In this document: positions 1 through 8,265 of the stretch, in pieces | Position numbering within the stretch: position 1 is the first letter of the stretch | How the letters are laid out: every line of letters begins with the position of its first letter | From: Acetobacter sp. UBA5411 | Lineage (GTDB): Bacteria; Pseudomonadota; Alphaproteobacteria; Acetobacterales; Acetobacteraceae | DNA: 64,000 bases | Direction: 5' to 3' | NCBI RefSeq assembly: GCF_002409645.1 | Contig: NZ_DHNR01000037.1 | Location: 45,525-109,524 of the forward strand | Translations under genes and position numbers: made by a program | Notes under the pieces: model-generated | Databases searched by the model: none | What the model was told of the DNA's origin: nothing | The model's input: only the letters and a program-made list of their open reading frames with translations

Positions 1-308
1 GCGGAAATCATCACGCCCAGATCAGCGCGGAGAGAGCGCGTCAGCATGGCGATAGCGGGCGTCGGCATCGGACCGACAAGGGTCACATCCATACCCGCTG
101 ACAGGAAGCCGGCCACAAGCGCACATTCGATCATGTAGCCAGAAAGGCGCGTGTCCTTGCCGACCACCACGCGATGACGATGACTTCCTCGGCGGAAATG
201 CAACCCGGCAGCCTGACCAAGCTTCTGAGCAATCTCCACAGTCATGGGAGAGGTGTTCGCCTTCCCGCGGATGCCGTCGGTCCCGAAAAACTGTCGTGTC
301 TTGCTCAT
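1..308 (-). CDS. glmM: Phosphoglucosamine mutase GlmM, N-terminal part
   Basis: The first ~102 residues of GlmM, which interconverts glucosamine-6-phosphate and glucosamine-1-phosphate in the cytoplasm on the way to UDP-GlcNAc, peptidoglycan and LPS. The ATG at 308 opens with MSKTRQFFGTDGIRG, the signature start of the family, followed by a GKDTRLSGYMIE stretch typical of alpha-D-phosphohexomutase domain I. The window ends at GVMISA, just before the SHNP phosphoserine loop, so the catalytic serine region and three quarters of the protein are outside. It lies 109 bp downstream of pyk on the same strand. The family is clear; completeness cannot be judged. Confidence 0.93.
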   Translation of the reverse strand, partial: MSKTRQFFGTDGIRGKANTSPMTVEIAQKLGQAAGLHFRRGSHRHRVVVGKDTRLSGYMIECALVAGFLSAGMDVTLVGPMPTPAIAMLTRSLRADLGVMIS

Positions 309-377
309 GCCGTGCCTGAAATCGCCTGCGTAAGTCGCTGTGGGAACGGAATACCCGTTCATTTCTGTCTTCTTTAC

Positions 378-411
378 CCTTCCCCTTCAGCCGGGGCCAG
401 AGGGAGAAGGG
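378..411 (-). terminator. Possible hairpin between pyk and glmM
   Basis: The arms cccttcccct (378-387) and agggagaaggg (401-411) can pair imperfectly just after the pyk stop. No clear U-run follows on the minus strand, so this may be an attenuator or Rho-type end and not a strong terminator. Confidence 0.3.
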
Positions 412-417
412 ATCACT

Positions 418-1851
418 TCAGGCTTCAGGAATTTTCGCAACCCGGATCGTGTTGGTCGATCCACTGATCCCGAACGGCACTCCGGCGGTGATGACAATCG
501 TGTCGCCGGGCGCACCGACATGACTCTTGAGCGCCGCTTCCAGCGCCGTAGACACCATGGCCTCCGTATCCCGGACCTGCTTGTCCGCAGGCGTGACAAA
601 GGACTGGACACCCCAGACCAGAACCAGTCGCCGGGCCGTTGCAATGGTCGGCGTCAATCCGAGAACACGGGCGATCGGGCGCTCACGGGCGATACGCAGG
701 GCGGTCGGCCCCGCATGCGTGTAGGCCACGATGGCCGAAGTCGCCAATGTCGTGGCGACCTGCTGGGCGGCATGAGCAATGGCGTCGGCAATATAATGCT
801 CGGGAGCGAGACGACTGGCCTGCATGATCATGCGCCAGCCCTCATCCGATTCCACCTGCTCCAGAATCCGGTTCATGATTGTGACGGCTTCACACGGATA
901 CTGACCGGCTGCGGACTCGGCGGACAGCATCACGGCGTCCGCACCATCAAACACGGCTGTTGCAACATCAGACGCTTCTGCACGCGTGGGTGTTGGGGCC
1001 GAAATCATACTCTCCAGCATCTGCGTCGCCACGATCACCGGTTTGCCAAGCAGGCGAGCCTCTCGGATGATCCGTTTCTGCGCCAGCGGCACGACCTCCG
1101 GCGGCAGCTCCACGCCAAGATCACCACGCGCCACCATGACCGCATCGGAGGCGTCGAGAATGGCCGCCAGATTGTCCAGCGCCTGTGGCTTTTCCAGCTT
1201 CGACACCAGCCAAGCCCGCCCTTGCACCAGACTCCGTGCTTCCAGAACATCTTCCGGGCGCTGCACGAAGGACAGGGCGATGAAATCCGCTCCCATCTCC
1301 AGAGCAAAGGCGAGATCGTCCCGATCTTTGGTGGTCAGGGCCGGAATGGGCAGCACAAGGTCCGGAACATTCACCCCCTTGTGGTTGCTGAGAGGACCAC
1401 CGACCAGCACTTCAGTTTCCAGAAAATCGTCGCCCACCTTCCTGATGACAAGCTTCAGTTTGCCGTCATCCAGAAGAAGAACCGAGCCTTCCTTCGCCAC
1501 GGAAATGATTTCCCGATGAGGCAGATTGACCCGGGACGCATCGCCCGGTGTTTCACTGAGATCCAGACGGAATGGTCTGCCCGTTTCCAGCAGAACTTTC
1601 CCATCAGCAAAACGGCCCACGCGCAGCTTAGGGCCCTGCATGTCGGCAAGGACACCGAGAGGTCGGCCGATTTCCTGCTCGACCTCCCGCACGATCCGGT
1701 AACGGGCCGCATGATCGTCATGTGTGCCGTGGGAAAAATTGAACCGGAAAACATCCGCCCCAGCGAGGGCGAGGCTTCTGATCACCTCATGCGTCGATGA
1801 GGACGGTCCAAGTGTGGCCACGATCTTTGTGCGACACTGAGCGACGACCAT
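418..1851 (-). CDS. pyk: Pyruvate kinase
   Basis: Converts phosphoenolpyruvate and ADP to pyruvate and ATP in the cytoplasm; the last step of lower glycolysis and of the Entner-Doudoroff route. The 477 residues match the usual size of bacterial enzymes. It opens with RTKIVATLGPSS, has FRFNFSHG near residue 35 (nucleotide and cation site), the conserved SKLEKPQA segment, and the family signature around MLESMISAPTPTRAEASDVA followed by DAVMLSAESAAG. A C-terminal allosteric-type domain is present. The ATG at 1851 lies just ahead of the conserved N-terminus. In acetic acid bacteria upper glycolysis is often incomplete, so this enzyme mainly serves pyruvate supply from ED and pentose phosphate products; that is family knowledge, not read from the sequence. 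Confidence 0.97.
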   Translation of the reverse strand: MVVAQCRTKIVATLGPSSSTHEVIRSLALAGADVFRFNFSHGTHDDHAARYRIVREVEQEIGRPLGVLADMQGPKLRVGRFADGKVLLETGRPFRLDLSETPGDASRVNLPHREIISVAKEGSVLLLDDGKLKLVIRKVGDDFLETEVLVGGPLSNHKGVNVPDLVLPIPALTTKDRDDLAFALEMGADFIALSFVQRPEDVLEARSLVQGRAWLVSKLEKPQALDNLAAILDASDAVMVARGDLGVELPPEVVPLAQKRIIREARLLGKPVIVATQMLESMISAPTPTRAEASDVATAVFDGADAVMLSAESAAGQYPCEAVTIMNRILEQVESDEGWRMIMQASRLAPEHYIADAIAHAAQQVATTLATSAIVAYTHAGPTALRIARERPIARVLGLTPTIATARRLVLVWGVQSFVTPADKQVRDTEAMVSTALEAALKSHVGAPGDTIVITAGVPFGISGSTNTIRVAKIPEA

Positions 1852-1964
1852 GAGTGCAGTCTCCTGTTGTGAGCCGGATGCCCCGAGACTGACTCAACGA
1901 AGCAGACCTGTCATCCGATCACCCTGTCTCCGTCCTATCGGGACAAAAAAAGGTGATCACATGC

Positions 1965-3053
1965 TCAGGACGGCGGATAGGCCTCATCCGGTCCGATTCC
2001 CCACATCTGGGCGCGGTGAACCCAACCCTCGTAACGCTGCACGGAAACCTTGCACCATGATGAGCCGGACGCGCAGGCCTTGATGGTGCCAACAGTGCCC
2101 GGCGTCAGCACGGCCACAGCGGCGGACTCATCATCAGCCGATGAATGGAGGATAACCGCACCGGGTAGCTTCGCCACATCCGCGCTGGTGGAAACACGAC
2201 TGATGATCTTGGATTCAGTGTGACGGTTGGCTGCTGGTGCTTCAGCTTTCGCCGGTTCGGCTTTTGGCGCATCGTGCTTCTGCTCGTCCGTCTTCGCTCC
2301 GGCAGAGACATCTGGCGCAGGTTTGGCTGCGGTTTCCGCTGAAGGCGCTGCTGTGCCCGGCGGGTATGGAATGACAAAGTCACGCGAGCCAATGAGCGTG
2401 GCCTGATGCACCCAGCCTTTTACCCCGTCAGCGTCTTCGACCAGACGCCATACATCGAACTCACGCTCGATCTGCACGGGCAGACCGCGACGATGATAGA
2501 CCCACTGGATAGGATAACGCTGGCCCGGACCGGCTCGCATGTTCACATCATCCGCACGCAGGGCCGCGAAGCGAGGCAACGGAAGGCCGGTGTTGCTGCC
2601 CTTCGTCGGATCCTGCCCATTGGCGTTGGAACCGCCCGCTGTTCCTTCAGGTGAGGCGGGCTGCGTCTGATCGCCATCGGTGGGTACGGGGACCGACACA
2701 GGACGGACCGGTTCAGCTGGCGCGCCGTGAACGGCGTGTTTTGTCGGATGGGCTTTATGCGCCGCCCTGCCTTTGTGAGACGTTTCTTCCTTGGCCGCCG
2801 TCTCATGCTTCTTGTGATGAGATGCTGCGGTCGAGCCATGCGCCTTCACCTCGGCATCATGGTGGCTTTTCTGCGTCTTGTCCGCATGCGCCCCCGTATG
2901 TGTCGCCTTTTTGCCGGCCTTATGGGCGGCGTCACCTTTGTGGTGATGCGCGGGCTGGTCCGATGTGGCGGCCTGCGCAACGGCAGTCACCGACAGGGTT
3001 GCGGTCGCGGTCATAAGGGTCGCGGCAACGCGCAGAGGGATGGATGCTTTCAT
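1965..3053 (-). CDS. Exported SH3-domain protein with Lys/His/Ala-rich linker
   Basis: About 362 residues from the ATG at 3053; a TTG 12 codons upstream is also open, but the ATG gives a standard signal peptide (MKASIPLRVAATLM... ending ...AVAQA). After it come ~110 residues rich in Lys, His, Ala and Thr (HHHKG, HKAGKKATHTG and similar), suggesting a flexible cationic, possibly wall-binding or metal-binding segment. Two bacterial SH3-like domains follow: one around ALRADDVNMRAGPGQ...YPIQWVYHRRGLPVQI...WVHQATL, and a second at the C-terminus ending in GWVHRAQMWGIG. Such proteins usually act in the periplasm at the cell wall. The precise role is unknown. The basic linker differs from most family members, which are shorter. 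Confidence 0.8.
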   Translation of the reverse strand: MKASIPLRVAATLMTATATLSVTAVAQAATSDQPAHHHKGDAAHKAGKKATHTGAHADKTQKSHHDAEVKAHGSTAASHHKKHETAAKEETSHKGRAAHKAHPTKHAVHGAPAEPVRPVSVPVPTDGDQTQPASPEGTAGGSNANGQDPTKGSNTGLPLPRFAALRADDVNMRAGPGQRYPIQWVYHRRGLPVQIEREFDVWRLVEDADGVKGWVHQATLIGSRDFVIPYPPGTAAPSAETAAKPAPDVSAGAKTDEQKHDAPKAEPAKAEAPAANRHTESKIISRVSTSADVAKLPGAVILHSSADDESAAVAVLTPGTVGTIKACASGSSWCKVSVQRYEGWVHRAQMWGIGPDEAYPPS

Positions 3054-3220
3054 GCCCGCATCCGTGCCAAGAGCTGAGCCGGTCGGCAAGTGGGTTCATG
3101 GATTCCCGTCACAGAAATACCCTGATGCAATGTGGGCCGGTCGCAGTCAGACAGAATCGCCTGATCGCGCAAAGAAAAACAGACACCCGTCATCACCACA
3201 GGGGGAGAAGCGACAGGCTT

Positions 3221-3610
3221 CTAGAAAGTGACCAGTTTATACCCGGCGGAAAGATCGAGAAAAGTAGGCATTCCAATCACTTCGACTTCTTCGACCAGAT
3301 CAGCCTCTGTCTTTCCGGTGCGTCGGAGTCCGGTTTCACACACAAGCAGTCTGGCGTTCATGGAGAGAAGCGCATCCCGCAGCGTGGCGAGCGTTGCAAC
3401 GCCCTGCATGGAAAGCTGGCGTTCTTCTTTTTCCCATATAATTTCCGACTCCCGGCACAGCGCGAGAACCCCGGGCCCCGTCGCAAAGATGATCACGGAC
3501 CGGTTCAGGGCGAGCGCCGAAGCCGCCAGCATGAAAGCCGCGTGCAGCCGATTGAAATCGTTGTCGCAGAGAAGAAAAGCGAAATCCTTCTCAAATGTGT
3601 GTTCAGTCAT
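3221..3610 (-). CDS. DsrE/DsrF-like small sulfur-relay family protein
   Basis: A 129-residue cytoplasmic protein with the DsrE/TusD-like fold pattern: an N-terminal beta strand (FAFLLCDNDF), a helix with small residues (LHAAFMLAASALAL), strand VIIFATGPGVLALC, and a conserved Cys in LLVCETGLRR. Family members carry persulfide sulfur or act as peroxiredoxin-like proteins. Its ATG (3610) lies inside the last codons of the MoeB-like gene upstream, an 8-base overlap that implies translational coupling. Together they suggest a sulfur-transfer pair (adenylation of a sulfur carrier plus a persulfide handler), which is an inference from context. The substrate is not identifiable. Confidence 0.75.
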   Translation of the reverse strand: MTEHTFEKDFAFLLCDNDFNRLHAAFMLAASALALNRSVIIFATGPGVLALCRESEIIWEKEERQLSMQGVATLATLRDALLSMNARLLVCETGLRRTGKTEADLVEEVEVIGMPTFLDLSAGYKLVTF

Positions 3611-4376
3611 GTCTTTCCTGCTTGCCGCAGACCGGGCAGTCCGGATCCCTTGGAATGGTGATGGTCGTGAACCGCGTCGTCAGCGCATCCCAGAGCAACA
3701 GCCTGCCTGCCAGAGATTCGCCGAGGTCCAGTAACTCCTTCAACGCTTCTGTCGCCTGAAGCGTTCCAAGGACGCCCGTTACCGCACCGAAAATACCAGC
3801 ATCGCCACAGCTCGGAGCCGATCCATCCTCACCGGTGCGCGGAAACAGACACTCGTAACAGGGGCCACCCAGATGGGGCCGGAACGTTGAGAGCTGGCCG
3901 TCAAACCGGAGCACTGCGGCGGACACGAGCGTCTTGCGCTGCTGCACGCAGGCGGCGTTAACCAGATAACGCGTCTCAAAATTATCGCACCCGTCGCAGA
4001 CAAGATCATAACGGGCGACAAGGTCAGCGACATTCTCAGCCGTCAGCCGTGTTTCATGCGTCTCGATACAGATCTCGGGATTGAGCGCTTCGAGGGTCTG
4101 ACGGGCAGAGGCCGCCTTGCTCATCCCAACGCGATCGGTGGTGTGCAGGATCTGCCTCTGAAGGTTGGACAGCTCAACCCGGTCATGATCAATGATCCCG
4201 ATCCTACCAACACCGGCTGCTGCCAGATAACACGCGGCAGGCGACCCAAGCCCTCCGGCGCCTACAATCAGAACGGAGGCGTTGCGCAGACGTACCTGTC
4301 CCGTGCCTCCGATTTCCGGCAGCAGAATGTGGCGCGAATATCGCTGTATTTCGTTTTCCGTCAGGTTGAGAGGCAT
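3603..4376 (-). CDS. moeB: MoeB/ThiF/HesA-family adenylyltransferase
   Basis: An E1-like enzyme that adenylates the C-terminal Gly-Gly of a ubiquitin-like sulfur carrier (MoaD or ThiS) with ATP. Its 257 residues carry the nucleotide loop GAGGLGS (39-45), IIDHDRVELSNLQRQ with the key Asp and Arg, Lys87 in GMSKAAS, and the structural zinc motifs CYEC and CPVC. There is no rhodanese domain, so it resembles MoeB/ThiF and not MOCS3. MoeB and ThiF cannot be told apart without the partner carrier gene, which is not in the window. The gene overlaps the DsrE-like gene by 8 bases. The 140-bp gap to the divergent DUF2939 gene holds the promoters of both. Confidence 0.88.
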   Translation of the reverse strand: MPLNLTENEIQRYSRHILLPEIGGTGQVRLRNASVLIVGAGGLGSPAACYLAAAGVGRIGIIDHDRVELSNLQRQILHTTDRVGMSKAASARQTLEALNPEICIETHETRLTAENVADLVARYDLVCDGCDNFETRYLVNAACVQQRKTLVSAAVLRFDGQLSTFRPHLGGPCYECLFPRTGEDGSAPSCGDAGIFGAVTGVLGTLQATEALKELLDLGESLAGRLLLWDALTTRFTTITIPRDPDCPVCGKQERHD

Positions 4377-4516
4377 GGGTCTTTCCGGTCGCGCTGGATA
4401 ATCGCCAAACAGAATGAGATCACTTTTTCGTGATATCCATCATTGTAGTCAAACCGTAACTGCATAACTGCATTGCGTATGGTATCGTCCTTATCATGAA
4501 TAGCAGGAGCGCCGCC

Positions 4517-5134
4517 ATGCACACCGCAGACACAACACCCCACTCTGATGCTTGGGCCTGCCCCGCGCGGAAGCGGGCGCGTGTGATCTGCCTGGCATCC
4601 CTTGCCATGTCTCTGGCGCTCTACACCCTGTCGCCTTTCATGACGCTCTGGACGATTGCCGGTGCCGTTTCCAACCACGACATGGTCGCGCTCGGACACA
4701 CGATCAACTGGTCGTCTCTTGATGCGTCGATCAAGGAACAGGTGCTGAACGGGCTCAATATCGGTCAGGTCAACGAAGTGTCTGACGAATTGCCGGAATT
4801 CGGGTCTTCCTTCGCCACGAATATCGTCTCCAATGCCGTTGATACACGGGTAACGCAGGACAATCTGGGCAAGGTGGTCGATCAGGCCATGGCGTCCAGC
4901 CCTGCGCCGATCAACAGTGGCACCGTTTTCTCCGCCGTCAGTCATGCTCTGGTACGCTTCACGGCTGCCAACAGCTTTGAAGCGCAGGTAGTGCTTCCGG
5001 GTCATGAAAACGAAACCCCGCTGCGGGTCCAGCTCCGCATCGAACGCTGGCAGTGGAAACTGACCCGCGTGGATTTCCCGACTGAAGTCCATCGTCCGGT
5101 CATGGAAGCTTCGGTCATACAGCACAAGGCCTGA
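4517..5134 (+). CDS. DUF2939-family membrane-anchored protein
   Basis: About 205 residues. I place the start at the ATG at 4517, because AGGAG at 4505-4509 sits 7 bases before it; an in-frame ATG at 4496 has no ribosome site. One hydrophobic segment (VICLASLAMSLALYTLSPFMTLW, residues ~24-46) is followed by a DUF2939 pattern: a short region on sub-units of Tyr/Asp (HTINWSSLDASIKEQVLNGL) and a C-terminal beta-rich part ending ...WQWKLTRVDFPTE. The bulk is predicted periplasmic. The family has no known function. A strong hairpin terminator lies about 110 bases after the stop. Confidence 0.75.
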   Translation: MHTADTTPHSDAWACPARKRARVICLASLAMSLALYTLSPFMTLWTIAGAVSNHDMVALGHTINWSSLDASIKEQVLNGLNIGQVNEVSDELPEFGSSFATNIVSNAVDTRVTQDNLGKVVDQAMASSPAPINSGTVFSAVSHALVRFTAANSFEAQVVLPGHENETPLRVQLRIERWQWKLTRVDFPTEVHRPVMEASVIQHKA

Positions 5135-5245
5135 TAGAACCGACACGTTCGGATGAGCAGCCGCTTTTAGAGGCGAAGTATAAAGCGCTGTGCCTGTTTG
5201 CAGAGCAGCAGGCACAGCGCCGAAAACAGCCCGCCAGATGCCATC

Positions 5246-5285
5246 AAAAACCCCCGAACCGTTCAACCGGTCGGGGGTTTTTCTG
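5246..5285. terminator. Bidirectional rho-independent terminator
   Basis: aaaaa, then a stem cccccga/tcggggg extended by ccg/cgg across one bulged A, a six-base loop, then ttttt. A-run and T-run on the two sides let it serve both the DUF2939 gene (plus) and the DUF3126 gene (minus), which converge here. Confidence 0.85.
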
Positions 5286-5301
5286 TTTTAGCCTACCTGT
5301 C

Positions 5302-5529
5302 TCAGACCGGCGGCGGCAGGTCTTCTTCCAGCAGTATGATATTGATGGCGTAGGACACTTCACCCTCATCATCGTCACGATGAATGGTGCCGATCACTTC
5401 GCCGTCCACAGCCAGTTCTACCGAGAGGCCTGGACGCGGCGGAGCGTTGACGCTCAGCCCCTTGGCCCCGAGTAGACGGCGCAGGGTGGTTTGAAGACGT
5501 GAAATCTCACTTGTCGAAATATTGCTCAT
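5302..5529 (-). CDS. DUF3126-family small protein
   Basis: 75 residues from the ATG at 5529. GGGAG lies nine bases before it; two earlier in-frame codons overlap or precede that site and are less likely starts. The body reads ISRLQTTLRRLLGAKGL, VELAVDGEVIGTIHRDDDEG, then YAINIILLEEDL, the compact DUF3126 layout conserved in alphaproteobacteria. Cytoplasmic, acidic C-terminus, function unknown. Longer versions (95 residues) read into the upstream region without family similarity. Confidence 0.82.
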   Translation of the reverse strand: MSNISTSEISRLQTTLRRLLGAKGLSVNAPPRPGLSVELAVDGEVIGTIHRDDDEGEVSYAINIILLEEDLPPPV

Positions 5530-5989
5530 TGAAGGCATCTCCCGGAAGATGGTGGGCGGTTTGTATGGCTGAAGGGTCGCCGACTTCACTCAGTCGGTTG
5601 CAGGTTCGAACACAACCGCCTCCTGCGGTAAGTGGCACGCTAATAGGCATAGCCGCCCCCTCCTGCAACTCCCACATGAGGATTGTGTGAATGTAATAGG
5701 GTCTTCACACTCGGCAGGACGTGTTCGGAAAACGATGATACCGGGTTTCCCGCCATGAAAGCCTTGACGGAATTATGAAGCACGTTGTCTGGCGCCCTAA
5801 CTTCACGGGCCAGCAGGACCCGACTGCGCGACAGGACAGGAAGAAGACTGTCGACCGGTCAATCATCTCCACCGAAAACCGCCGCCTGTGGCGCTGACAG
5901 GCAGCAAGAGCCTGCTGTATGGCGTTTCGGAGCCTCTCTCTTTATTCCTTGAAGCGCTCTATTTCCCTTTTGATACAACAATCCAGACC
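5530..5989. other. Gene-free stretch
   Basis: 460 bases between the DUF3126 gene and the small lipoprotein. I see promoter DNA for the minus-strand gene near 5540-5600 but no RNA gene, no long inverted repeat and no supported reading frame. A short ORF from 5888 is open only by chance until it meets the lipoprotein region. Confidence 0.4.
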
Positions 5990-6092
5990 ATGAGAAATTT
6001 TCCCAAAACGATCCAATCCCCCCTATTCAGGCAAGATCACGCACGCTGCACAACCGTTCGTTGTCCTGTGGACACAGTGTCTGGCTGCAACC

Positions 6093-6437
6093 TTGATCTG
6101 CGTTCTGTTGTCAGGGTGTGTGGACGATCATGGCAAAGGGGATATGCACGCTGCCGTTTCAGACTGTTTTGCAAAATATCCTTTTGCAAAAGGAACGGCC
6201 TATCAGCGTTTCAACTGCATCTATCTGGCGCACTTCCATTATGGACCAGCGGCCATGGGACCGCAGTATAACCTGCTTCTGCAAGTCGATCTGGCGTCCC
6301 TGAAGGTCGGGAAGGACGTGGATTCAGGCATTCTGACACCGGAAGAAGGCAAGAGGACCCTGCACTGGGTTACGGACAAGGCCTATTTCCAAGCATCCCA
6401 ACCGGCATGGGCTGCGGTACAGCCGAAAAGAAACTGA
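6093..6437 (+). CDS. Small putative lipoprotein, N-terminus unresolved
   Basis: A lipobox LLSGC follows a hydrophobic run (FVVLWTQCLAATLICVLLSGC), so the mature protein would be a lipid-anchored ~104 residues starting CVDDHGKG. The body (DCFAKYPFAKGTAYQRFNCIYLAHFHYGP, then LLLQVDLASLKVGKDVDSG) looks like a real, conserved-type small protein, but I do not recognise the family. The only in-frame start codon is a TTG in the middle of the hydrophobic run (6093), too late for a signal peptide. An ATG at 5990 in another frame would join this frame if the C6 run at 6018-6023 had five Cs, giving a normal lipoprotein signal. See findings. Confidence 0.5.
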   Translation: MICVLLSGCVDDHGKGDMHAAVSDCFAKYPFAKGTAYQRFNCIYLAHFHYGPAAMGPQYNLLLQVDLASLKVGKDVDSGILTPEEGKRTLHWVTDKAYFQASQPAWAAVQPKRN

Positions 6438-6521
6438 TAAAGTTACATAAAGAAAAAGGGAATGCCGCCTGAGCAACATTCCCTCTCTCCAGCACAAGCC
6501 AGACTTGATCAAAGCGGCATT

Positions 6522-7108
6522 TTACTGAGGCCGCGGCACAATAGCCGGTGCCGTGGAATCCTTCTCCGTATTCAGCACAGCATTGCCGGACTGCTTGGAA
6601 TAGGTCGCAGAAGTGGACTGCTGCGGCGTTCTGGGGGAGTGGAAAGCTGAAACGCCAAAGAGACCGCCAGCAGAACTCCGCATCGTGCCTTCCGGCTGAC
6701 GGGCACATCCACGGGTGATGATGGAACAGACACCATCCGTGCCGATCATTTCATCATCGTTACCGGTGTAATGCACGTCAGACACACGGTCATTGTCCAG
6801 ACGGATCACTGCAGTACAGCCAGTGCCGCCACCGCCGCCCAGCGTGTTCACAAGTGTCGAAATATCACCCACCGGAATGAGGGTGGACCCGCCATAGCTC
6901 GGTGCAGGCTGCGTGCCTGTGTAGGTCAGGATCTGCGTCGTGTCATTGAGCTGCTTGGTGCTCGCAGGCAGGCCTGCAGATCATAGGATGTCATGCCGAT
7001 CATCGTGAGCTGCGCTTTATGCGCTGCACGTGAATCAAAATACCCGCAACCACTTAAACTGACAGAGAGTGAGGCGACCGCTAGCAAACCCCAAATACCA
7101 CTCTTCAT
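6522..7108 (-). pseudogene. Lipoprotein gene interrupted by a frameshift
   Basis: Two reading frames make one protein. From the ATG at 7108: MKSGIWGLLAVASLSVSLSGC, a lipoprotein signal with lipobox, then GYFDSRAAHKAQLTMIGMTSYDLQAC. Near 6983-6970 the sense continues in the next frame as GLPASTKQLNDTTQILTYTG...PSYGGSTLIPVGDISTLVN, then GTGCTAVIRLDNDRVSDVHYTGNDD and a Cys-containing VCSIITRGCARQPEG. The combined ~195 residues resemble an outer-membrane lipoprotein of unknown function. In the frame as given, the first part ends after about 60 residues. Either a true mutation in the GC-rich ctgcaggcctgcctgc segment or a base-calling error. Confidence 0.65.
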
Positions 7109-7567
7109 TTCTTCGACTATCCTCACACCGTGTCAAAAACGCTTTAAGCAAGACGCATAGAATTATTACGCTACTGTGTTCTTCCCCTGCAATGCAATAG
7201 CGGGAGTGGGCGAAAAACCCGCAGATTTTGACAAAAGCGACGAGATCTCTTCCTCCCTATTTGGGAATGAAAGGATATTGTGGAGCGATCATTTCTTTGC
7301 TGTTGATTGCATATTGTAAGCTTTCACTACGCATTTACCGCCCAAAGGATACGAGTATCTGCACACCAAGGATAAGATTCAGAGCACCTAGCACCTGACG
7401 CTGCTTTCTGTGAACTGACTACAAAACCCGGAAACGCCCCGCTTCTCGTGTCTTGCCTTTTCCTCCCAACCATACGCTATTATCATTGGGGTTCTTTAAT
7501 AGTGTTATCTGAGACCTTGGGCAGTCACGCTGAACACCCACTGAGGTCAAAGGAGAATTTGCTGATC
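7109..7567. other. Gene-free stretch with promoters
   Basis: About 460 bases between two divergent lipoprotein genes. It contains mixed AT-rich segments and should hold both promoters. I find no RNA gene and no convincing operator. A short upstream frame open from 7448 is only the extension of the DUF4142 gene beyond its real start. Confidence 0.4.
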
Positions 7568-8113
7568 ATGTTGCTTCCGTCCCGTCATCAGGTGCTTGCC
7601 TGCTCTTCTCTCGTCGTTTCGCTGTTTACGCTGAGCGCCTGCATGAACCCAGGTCAGCCGCCCGCGCCTCCTTTGCCCGGTCTGGCACAGGTCGCGCCTT
7701 TTACTGCTGTGGACACAAGCCTTGCCGCCAAGATCAATGATGTGGATCTGACCCACATTGCGCTGGCCAATCTCGCCAAGACCAACGCCGCCCGTAACGA
7801 TATCGCATCACTCAGCGCGACGATCGTGAAAGATCTGACGGACAACCATACCAAGCTGACCGAACAAGCCACTGTCGGCAAGGCAACGCTGGCCGCGAAA
7901 CCCTCTGCACAGAGCCAGAAGGTCATTACCCAGATGCAACACCTGCACGGCGCTGCATTTGACAGAGCGTATGCGCGCTATCTTGCAAGCAGCACAAAAA
8001 CCACAAACGTTGTGATTGATGCAGACAGCGCCAAATCCACAAATGCGGATCTGGTGAAACTCGCAACCGACCTCAAAACAAAACTTCTCGGCTACGAAGC
8101 GCAGGTCAAATAA
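7568..8113 (+). CDS. DUF4142-like lipoprotein
   Basis: 181 residues from the ATG at 7568, chosen because AGGAG lies at 7551-7555 and because a lipoprotein signal then begins directly: LLPSRHQVLACSSLVV...FTLSAC, Cys about residue 25. The rest is mostly helical: IALANLAKTNAARNDI, IVKDLTDNHTKLTEQA, then MQHLHGAAFDRAYARYLA and ADLVKLATDLKTKLLGYEAQVK. This fits the DUF4142 family (helical bundle, periplasm), whose function is unknown. A proline-rich tether (PGQPPAPPLPG) follows the lipidated Cys. A terminator hairpin lies just after the stop. Confidence 0.75.
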   Translation: MLLPSRHQVLACSSLVVSLFTLSACMNPGQPPAPPLPGLAQVAPFTAVDTSLAAKINDVDLTHIALANLAKTNAARNDIASLSATIVKDLTDNHTKLTEQATVGKATLAAKPSAQSQKVITQMQHLHGAAFDRAYARYLASSTKTTNVVIDADSAKSTNADLVKLATDLKTKLLGYEAQVK

Positions 8114-8127
8114 TCACTGCATCTGAC

Positions 8128-8160
8128 ATGCCGCCCGCTTCAATACGGGCGGCATCTTTC
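8128..8160 (+). terminator. Rho-independent terminator
   Basis: A perfect ten-base stem, atgccgcccg (8128-8137) with cgggcggcat (8146-8155), loop of eight, followed by ctttct. It ends the DUF4142 lipoprotein transcript. Confidence 0.75.
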
Positions 8161-8265
8161 TGAACTCAGGCCTCCGGGCCAGAATATGATGACTGAAGCG
8201 TCAGTGCTCGGCAGCGCGCCATCATTAGCCGCTCTCCACAGCAGTAAAGCGGTCGGTTTCCCGAC

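Noticed and set aside
340..1800. 486-codon plus-strand ORF opposite pyruvate kinase
   Set aside because: Arg/His/Gly-rich shadow of pyk in GC-rich DNA; no family pattern and no ribosome site.
4361..5266. 301-codon minus-strand ORF opposite the DUF2939 gene
   Set aside because: Antisense shadow, low-complexity composition, crosses the divergent promoter.
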